A stretch of 18,995 nucleotides of DNA from Nitrosotalea sp. (GTDB lineage: Archaea; Halobacteriota; Syntropharchaeia; Alkanophagales; Methanospirareceae): NCBI GenBank assembly GCA_020725315.1, contig DYFG01000019.1, positions 1 to 18,995 on the forward strand, given 5' to 3'. Shown one piece after another: positions 15,637 through 18,995 of the stretch. The notes beneath the pieces are model-generated. The model had not been told where the DNA came from, made no database searches, and saw nothing but the letters and a program-made list of their open reading frames with translations. Both the position numbers and the translations under genes were made by a program. Position 1 is the first letter of the stretch. Each line of letters opens with the position of its first letter.

Positions 15637-15743
15637 CGTCTACTCTAATCGGTCTTGTTTAATCTTCTGTTGCATCCTTTTACCTTAATATCCCTTACAA
15701 TCCCCAACTTTAGCTGTACAAGCTCTAATACCCAAACAAAATA

Positions 15744-16379
15744 TCAAGTAAGAGAATCCCTTATCATTTTTATCCGTTCTTCGCTTAACTCCTCGTATTT
15801 CTCCTCGGTTATCACAATCACTTCCATATCTCCACCCGAGGCACTGTCCCGCTTCATTGCAGAATGCAGTGCCTGTATCGCGAGCGCTATCCCATCTTCC
15901 AGCGACATCTCTTTTGAATATCTATCCTCCAGCACACCGTAGGCAATAGGAGAACCTGAGCCGGTGGATGCTATTTCCTTCTCCTCGGTATTCCCTCCAA
16001 ACGGGTCTATCGAAAATATATGCGCCCCGCTTTCGTCTATGCCGCCTATCAGGAGTTGCACAATATAGGGGTAGAACCTTTGACTACTCATCACATTAGA
16101 CAAGAGCGTTGCCATTGCTCTTACTGTCATCGGCTCCGCTCTTCGTATCTTATAAAGCTTCGCCTCTACCGACATTAATCTAATCAATGCCTGTGCATCT
16201 CCCACTATCCCCGCTGTGGTTATACCCAGGCGGTCGTCCACCTGATATATCTTTCTCGCTGCTTTTGATGCGATAAATGAACCCATTGTCGCTCTCTTCT
16301 CACTCGCCAGCACGACACCGTCATCGCATATTAAACCAACCGTCGTCGTTCCCTTCTTTATTTGATCCATTATTTCCAT
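15744..16379 (-). CDS. psmB: 20S proteasome beta subunit
   Basis: 211-residue N-terminal-nucleophile hydrolase; catalytic ring subunit of the archaeal 20S proteasome. The propeptide is short (MEIMDQIKKG), and self-cleavage before TTTVG frees the nucleophile T11. In mature numbering E17 (ASEKRATMG) and K33 (AARKIYQV) are in place, and the SGSGSP..YGVLE and GGDMEV segments are typical. The start at 16379 is set by GGAGGG 9 nt upstream, which lies within the final codons of nikR. The nikR-psmB gap is 3 nt, so the two are almost certainly one transcript. The alpha subunit and PAN ATPase genes are not in the window. Confidence 0.97.
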   Translation of the reverse strand: MEIMDQIKKGTTTVGLICDDGVVLASEKRATMGSFIASKAARKIYQVDDRLGITTAGIVGDAQALIRLMSVEAKLYKIRRAEPMTVRAMATLLSNVMSSQRFYPYIVQLLIGGIDESGAHIFSIDPFGGNTEEKEIASTGSGSPIAYGVLEDRYSKEMSLEDGIALAIQALHSAMKRDSASGGDMEVIVITEEKYEELSEERIKMIRDSLT

Positions 16380-16382
16380 TAT

Positions 16383-16805
16383 TTATATCCCTCCATGTGT
16401 TGTTGTCAGCTTCAGATGTTTCACTCCTTTCAAGCTCATTATCTTCTCCGCTAACCCCTTTATCTTCTTCGCATCTCCTTGCAATACGATGATCTCAAAG
16501 CAATTCTCATCGTCTAAATGAATGTGTGTTGACGATTTTATCATGGCTATAAAATGATGTTGCACTTCGGTGAGCGCATCGCCTAATCCCCTTTGGTTAT
16601 GGTCATAAATATACGTTATGGTCCCTATCTCCTCACCGGTTTCACGCTCCATCCATTCGTATTCTACGATATACGCTCTGATCGCATCTCGTATCCCTTC
16701 TGACCTCGATGAATAACCTCTTCCACGTATTATCGTGTCAAACTTATTCAACAGATTTGAGGGTAGAGATACTCCTATTCGAGTCAATCCACGCTCTTCT
16801 CCCAT
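16383..16805 (-). CDS. nikR: nickel-responsive transcriptional regulator NikR
   Basis: 140 residues: an N-terminal ribbon-helix-helix DNA-binding domain (about 6-50, TRIGVSLPSNLLNKFD.., SRSEGIRDAIR) and a C-terminal ACT-like nickel-binding tetramerisation domain. The nickel ligands of E. coli NikR (H76, H87, H89, C95) have exact counterparts at the same spacing: H83, H94, H96 and C102 (VQHHF, THIHLDDENC). The protein should bind Ni2+ and repress nickel uptake genes; nickel is needed for F430 and hydrogenase-type enzymes in methanogen-like archaea. The start at 16805 follows GGAGG by 8 nt and overlaps the end of ribL by 22 nt. No nickel transporter gene is adjacent. Confidence 0.94.
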   Translation of the reverse strand: MGEERGLTRIGVSLPSNLLNKFDTIIRGRGYSSRSEGIRDAIRAYIVEYEWMERETGEEIGTITYIYDHNQRGLGDALTEVQHHFIAMIKSSTHIHLDDENCFEIIVLQGDAKKIKGLAEKIMSLKGVKHLKLTTTHGGI

Positions 16806-17233
16806 CTTCCTTCCTCCATTAGTTCCAATATTCGTTTTATTATCGCTTCCGCCTTACAAAAGGCATTTGAATTATGCTCTTTTATACGGATAACCTTCGA
16901 ATTAAAGCCTCTTTCTCTGAGCTCCCGCTCCAGCTTCTCTTCATCGAAATCCTGGTCATATCCTAATGCAATTATATCAGGGTTTATAGTATATAAAGGG
17001 TCATATATATCTTCTTCGCTACCCAACATCGCATTGTCCACCATTTTCAATGCTGAGATCATCTTTAGCCTCTGCTCCTCGGGTATAACCGGCGTTCTTT
17101 TCCGCTTCCTCACGGTTACATCCCGTCCAACAATAACGAAGAGTTCATCACCCAGCTTCTTCGCTTCCTCTAAATAGAGTAAATGTCCAGGGTGAAGTAT
17201 TTCAAATGTGCCTGTTGCCAAGACCCTCACCAT
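16784..17233 (-). CDS. ribL: FAD synthetase, archaeal RibL type
   Basis: 149-residue nucleotidyltransferase that transfers AMP from ATP to FMN to make FAD. The cytidylyltransferase-like fold is marked by GTFEILHPGH (8-17, HxGH nucleotide site), VGRDVTVRKRK, PVIPEEQR and ALGYDQDFDEEKL, as in the MJ1179 family. The start at 17233 is preferred because a strong AGGAGGAGGGG lies 10 nt upstream. A longer form from TTG at 17266 would put that SD inside the coding region and add a basic N-terminus not usual for the family. It follows the JAMM gene by about 29 bp and overlaps nikR by 22 nt. Other small cytidylyltransferases share the fold, so the exact substrate is inferred. Confidence 0.88.
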   Translation of the reverse strand: MVRVLATGTFEILHPGHLLYLEEAKKLGDELFVIVGRDVTVRKRKRTPVIPEEQRLKMISALKMVDNAMLGSEEDIYDPLYTINPDIIALGYDQDFDEEKLERELRERGFNSKVIRIKEHNSNAFCKAEAIIKRILELMEEGRWEKSVD

Positions 17234-17243
17234 AGCAGTTCTT

Positions 17244-17254
17244 CCCCTCCTCCT
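17244..17254 (-). promoter_or_regulatory. Shine-Dalgarno site of ribL
   Basis: AGGAGGAGGGG, ten bases before the ATG at 17233. It decides between this start and the TTG at 17266, which overlaps the JAMM stop codon. Confidence 0.7.
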
Positions 17255-17262
17255 GATTTCGC

Positions 17263-17655
17263 TCAATCCCTTTCCACTATCCCTAACTCCCTCTCTTCGC
17301 CTTTAGAATTGTAACATCGCCAGTTATGCTCAGTATAAGGGAAAAAGGTAATGATATGATACTCCCCTGTCTTGGAGAACATCAACAGATCTTGTTCCGA
17401 GGGTCGAGTAGCTGCCGGGTGAGGGTGGCTATGAACAGATCCTACCGAGCAGAGACCCATGGGCATCATATCCATCCGTATAATCGCACTTTCATCTGAT
17501 GAGATCGTGCCGGGAAGAAAAAAAACATCGGTTATGAGTTCTCCCTCAGCGGACAGTATCCCGATGAATTCGCGGGGATGATTCGATTTGCACGCCTCGA
17601 GAATGAAATCCAAGGTGCCCTTTGCTATTCCCACGATTTTCTTTACCTTACGCAT
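17263..17655 (-). CDS. JAMM/MPN+ zinc metalloprotease
   Basis: 130-residue single MPN domain. The JAMM zinc site is present: E29 (PREFIGIL), H75 and H77 in VHSHPHPAATRPSEQD, S86 and D89. Archaeal members cleave isopeptide or linear bonds to ubiquitin-like SAMP proteins, or have unknown targets. Odd point: eight residues separate the second His from the Ser, where the standard motif has seven; the extra His-Pro pair (HSHPHP) may offer an alternative HxH pairing. Start ATG at 17655; a TATA-like TTTTTAAAC lies in the 96-bp gap before it. First gene of the JAMM-ribL-nikR-psmB cluster. Linkage with the proteasome beta gene fits a role in tagging and degradation, but that is inference. Confidence 0.87.
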   Translation of the reverse strand: MRKVKKIVGIAKGTLDFILEACKSNHPREFIGILSAEGELITDVFFLPGTISSDESAIIRMDMMPMGLCSVGSVHSHPHPAATRPSEQDLLMFSKTGEYHIITFFPYTEHNWRCYNSKGEERELGIVERD

Positions 17656-17751
17656 CTTTTCACTCTTCTCTCACTAAAAACAATAGTTTAAAAAGATAAA
17701 TTTCTTTGAGAACCTTTATCCTTATCCTTTCCTTATTCTCATATTATATTT

Positions 17752-18669
17752 TTAAGAAAGTTTAAAAACAAAGCATCCTTCCGTTTTTACTTCCTCAGCC
17801 AGAGGTAACGTTCCAAATTTCGCTCTTAGTATCAGATCTGCTACTTCATGATTTAATACCCGTGCTATTCCTACGATGGATGTTGTAGGCCGTGGATTTA
17901 CATCCACAACGTATGCCTTTCCCTCCTCTCCCAATACAAAATCTATTCCCACATATCCTTCGCAGTGAAACGTGGTTACCACCTTCTTACTTATGCGCAT
18001 TATCTCGCTCTCAGCTTCGGGCCCTATACCATAAGGAACGAATCCACCCTCATATCGAAGGCGGTCTCCCTCTCTTCTTATAAATTGCTTGTTTATAGTG
18101 AGCGGCAATACCGAAGAATTCCCGGCAATTATACTGCTGCTTATGTCGTCGCCACCTATAAATTCGGTGATAATATAATCGGGGCTATCGTAAAACGAGC
18201 TCTCTTCAGGAACGTTCTTCCCCGTCAGTACAACAATGTTTTCAGACGCACATCCGTACCGTGGCTTACCGACGTATCTCAGCCCCTCACTTCTCTCTAC
18301 TTCTCCCACGGGCACTATTCTAGGCACGGGTATTCCCTCTTCGCGTAACATTTGTGATGTGCGCATCTTATCCGCGCATATTCTTACGGAATCCGAAGGA
18401 CAGCCCAAATTAACAGTATTCGACTCTACAAGCTTCGTGAGTGTGTATAGTTTATCATCAGGGGCAATAACGATGCCCGCGTCGCTCTCCTTTGAGAGCC
18501 TCTCCACTGCGGCTTCAAAATCATTTTCAGCCTTCGGATAGACAACTTCATTTCCTATCCGCTCAAATCCCCTTTTGAGCGTCGAAAGCATCGCTTTTCC
18601 TTCTCGTAATAAGGCTAAACCTCTTCCTTCACCCCCTCCCACTGCATACTCCGCTACCATTACCCTCAT
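17752..18669 (-). CDS. mfnD: ATP-grasp ligase, probable tyramine-L-glutamate ligase MfnD
   Basis: 305-residue ATP-grasp enzyme. MfnD joins tyramine to the gamma-carboxyl of glutamate in methanofuran synthesis. ATP-grasp landmarks: CADKMRTSQML (98-108), YVGKPRYGCASENI (132-145), ITEFIGGDDIS (167-177), VGIDFVLGE (240-248) and VVDVNPRPTTS (254-264) with the metal-binding Asp/Asn. The overall pattern, including the EYAVGGG start, fits the MfnD group rather than carbamoyl-phosphate or biotin carboxylase enzymes. It starts one base after the upstream gene's stop, so the two are co-transcribed. No other mfn gene is present. Methanofuran is the C1 carrier in methanogens, ANME and some relatives; a different amino-acid ligase activity remains possible. 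Confidence 0.85.
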   Translation of the reverse strand: MRVMVAEYAVGGGEGRGLALLREGKAMLSTLKRGFERIGNEVVYPKAENDFEAAVERLSKESDAGIVIAPDDKLYTLTKLVESNTVNLGCPSDSVRICADKMRTSQMLREEGIPVPRIVPVGEVERSEGLRYVGKPRYGCASENIVVLTGKNVPEESSFYDSPDYIITEFIGGDDISSSIIAGNSSVLPLTINKQFIRREGDRLRYEGGFVPYGIGPEAESEIMRISKKVVTTFHCEGYVGIDFVLGEEGKAYVVDVNPRPTTSIVGIARVLNHEVADLILRAKFGTLPLAEEVKTEGCFVFKLS

Positions 18670-18670
18670 T

Positions 18671-18995
18671 TTATCCCTTCACGGGCGTAAGTACTTTCCC
18701 ATGTCCAACGAGCTTTGCCAACGCAAGGAGTATATTCACGAAATAATCATTATGCAGGGGTTTACCTAAATCTTCCTCCCAGCTCTTCTTCATCGCACTA
18801 AATCTTCCCACCGTCTCTTCCGATATTTTGCCAATACTGGAAGAATAAACAACCGCTTTCGTCTCTTTTTTTGGCTTTTCTACCGCTTTCACTTCTTCCT
18901 TCTTCTCTATTCGCAATCCTGTAATTGGATACCCCATCGCATTGATCGCTCTCGTCACCGATGACCTCTTTATTGGCACCTTCCGTATCTTATTC
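18671..18995 (-). CDS. protein of unknown function, 5' end cut by the window edge
   Basis: At least 102 residues if the GTG at 18979 is the start, but the frame is open to the window edge (NKIRKVPIKRSSVTRAINAMG), so the true start may lie outside. I do not recognise it. It has a basic N-terminus (PIKRSSVTRAINAMGYPITG), a Lys/Glu-rich low-complexity linker (KKEEVKAVEKPKKETKA) and a more conserved-looking C-terminal block (RFSAMKKSWEEDLGKPLHND, then YFVNILLALAKLVGHG) that may be a small helical domain. No membrane segment. Its stop is one base from the mfnD start, so it is in the same transcript; a shared function is not implied by sequence. Confidence 0.6.
   Translation of the reverse strand, partial: NKIRKVPIKRSSVTRAINAMGYPITGLRIEKKEEVKAVEKPKKETKAVVYSSSIGKISEETVGRFSAMKKSWEEDLGKPLHNDYFVNILLALAKLVGHGKVLTPVKG

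Noticed and set aside
17234..17266. Longer ribL start at TTG 17266
   Set aside because: It would place the strong AGGAGG ribosome site inside the gene; the ATG at 17233 fits both that site and the family N-terminus.
1..18995. CRISPR arrays, tRNA genes, transposases or phage genes
   Set aside because: No regularly spaced repeats, tRNA T-loop patterns with matching cloverleaf, or mobile-element protein motifs were seen on reading both strands.

Overview
The window comes from an archaeon of the euryarchaeal methanogen/ANME type. Evidence: an archaeal SRP RNA with an archaeal TATA box, a 20S proteasome beta subunit, the archaeal transcription-termination RNase FttA (aCPSF1), an FAD synthetase of the RibL family, the archaeal route into the shikimate pathway (ADH synthase plus type II dehydroquinate synthase), and a probable tyramine-glutamate ligase (MfnD) of methanofuran synthesis. 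Together these suggest a C1-metabolising member of the Halobacteriota. An ANME-1 (Methanophagales)-like lineage is my guess, but nothing here proves it. All genes except trkH lie on the minus strand, so transcription runs mostly from high to low coordinates.

Region 1 (1-1800) is disturbed. The first third of a bifunctional FBP aldolase/phosphatase gene breaks off at about 1472 and runs directly into an AT-rich pair of genes. One is a tandem-GAF protein whose two halves are in different frames because one base is missing near 800. The other is a small unknown protein translationally coupled to it. A TPR protein (1944-2360) and a divergently transcribed potassium-uptake TrkH (2607-4088) follow. 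A palindromic TATA-like element sits between those two.

Region 2 (4089-11046) starts with repeat-like noncoding DNA and the SRP RNA gene (4210-4525, minus). A starch/glycogen cluster comes next, in transcription order: GH57, GH15 glucoamylase-like, amylo-alpha-1,6-glucosidase-like, GH57, and then the remains of a glycosyltransferase of glycogen-synthase type (4606-5035) with most of its middle deleted. The hydrolytic and debranching enzymes are intact; the only synthase-like gene is dead.

Region 3 (11186-13676) carries a small two-TM protein, ADH synthase and dehydroquinate synthase II, the first two dedicated steps of aromatic amino-acid synthesis by the alternative archaeal route.

Region 4 (13750-18995) is housekeeping. 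fttA stands alone. A tight cluster runs JAMM metalloprotease, ribL, nikR, psmB, with start-stop overlaps. Upstream of that are mfnD and an unknown protein that is cut by the window edge. No tRNA, rRNA, CRISPR array or transposase was seen.
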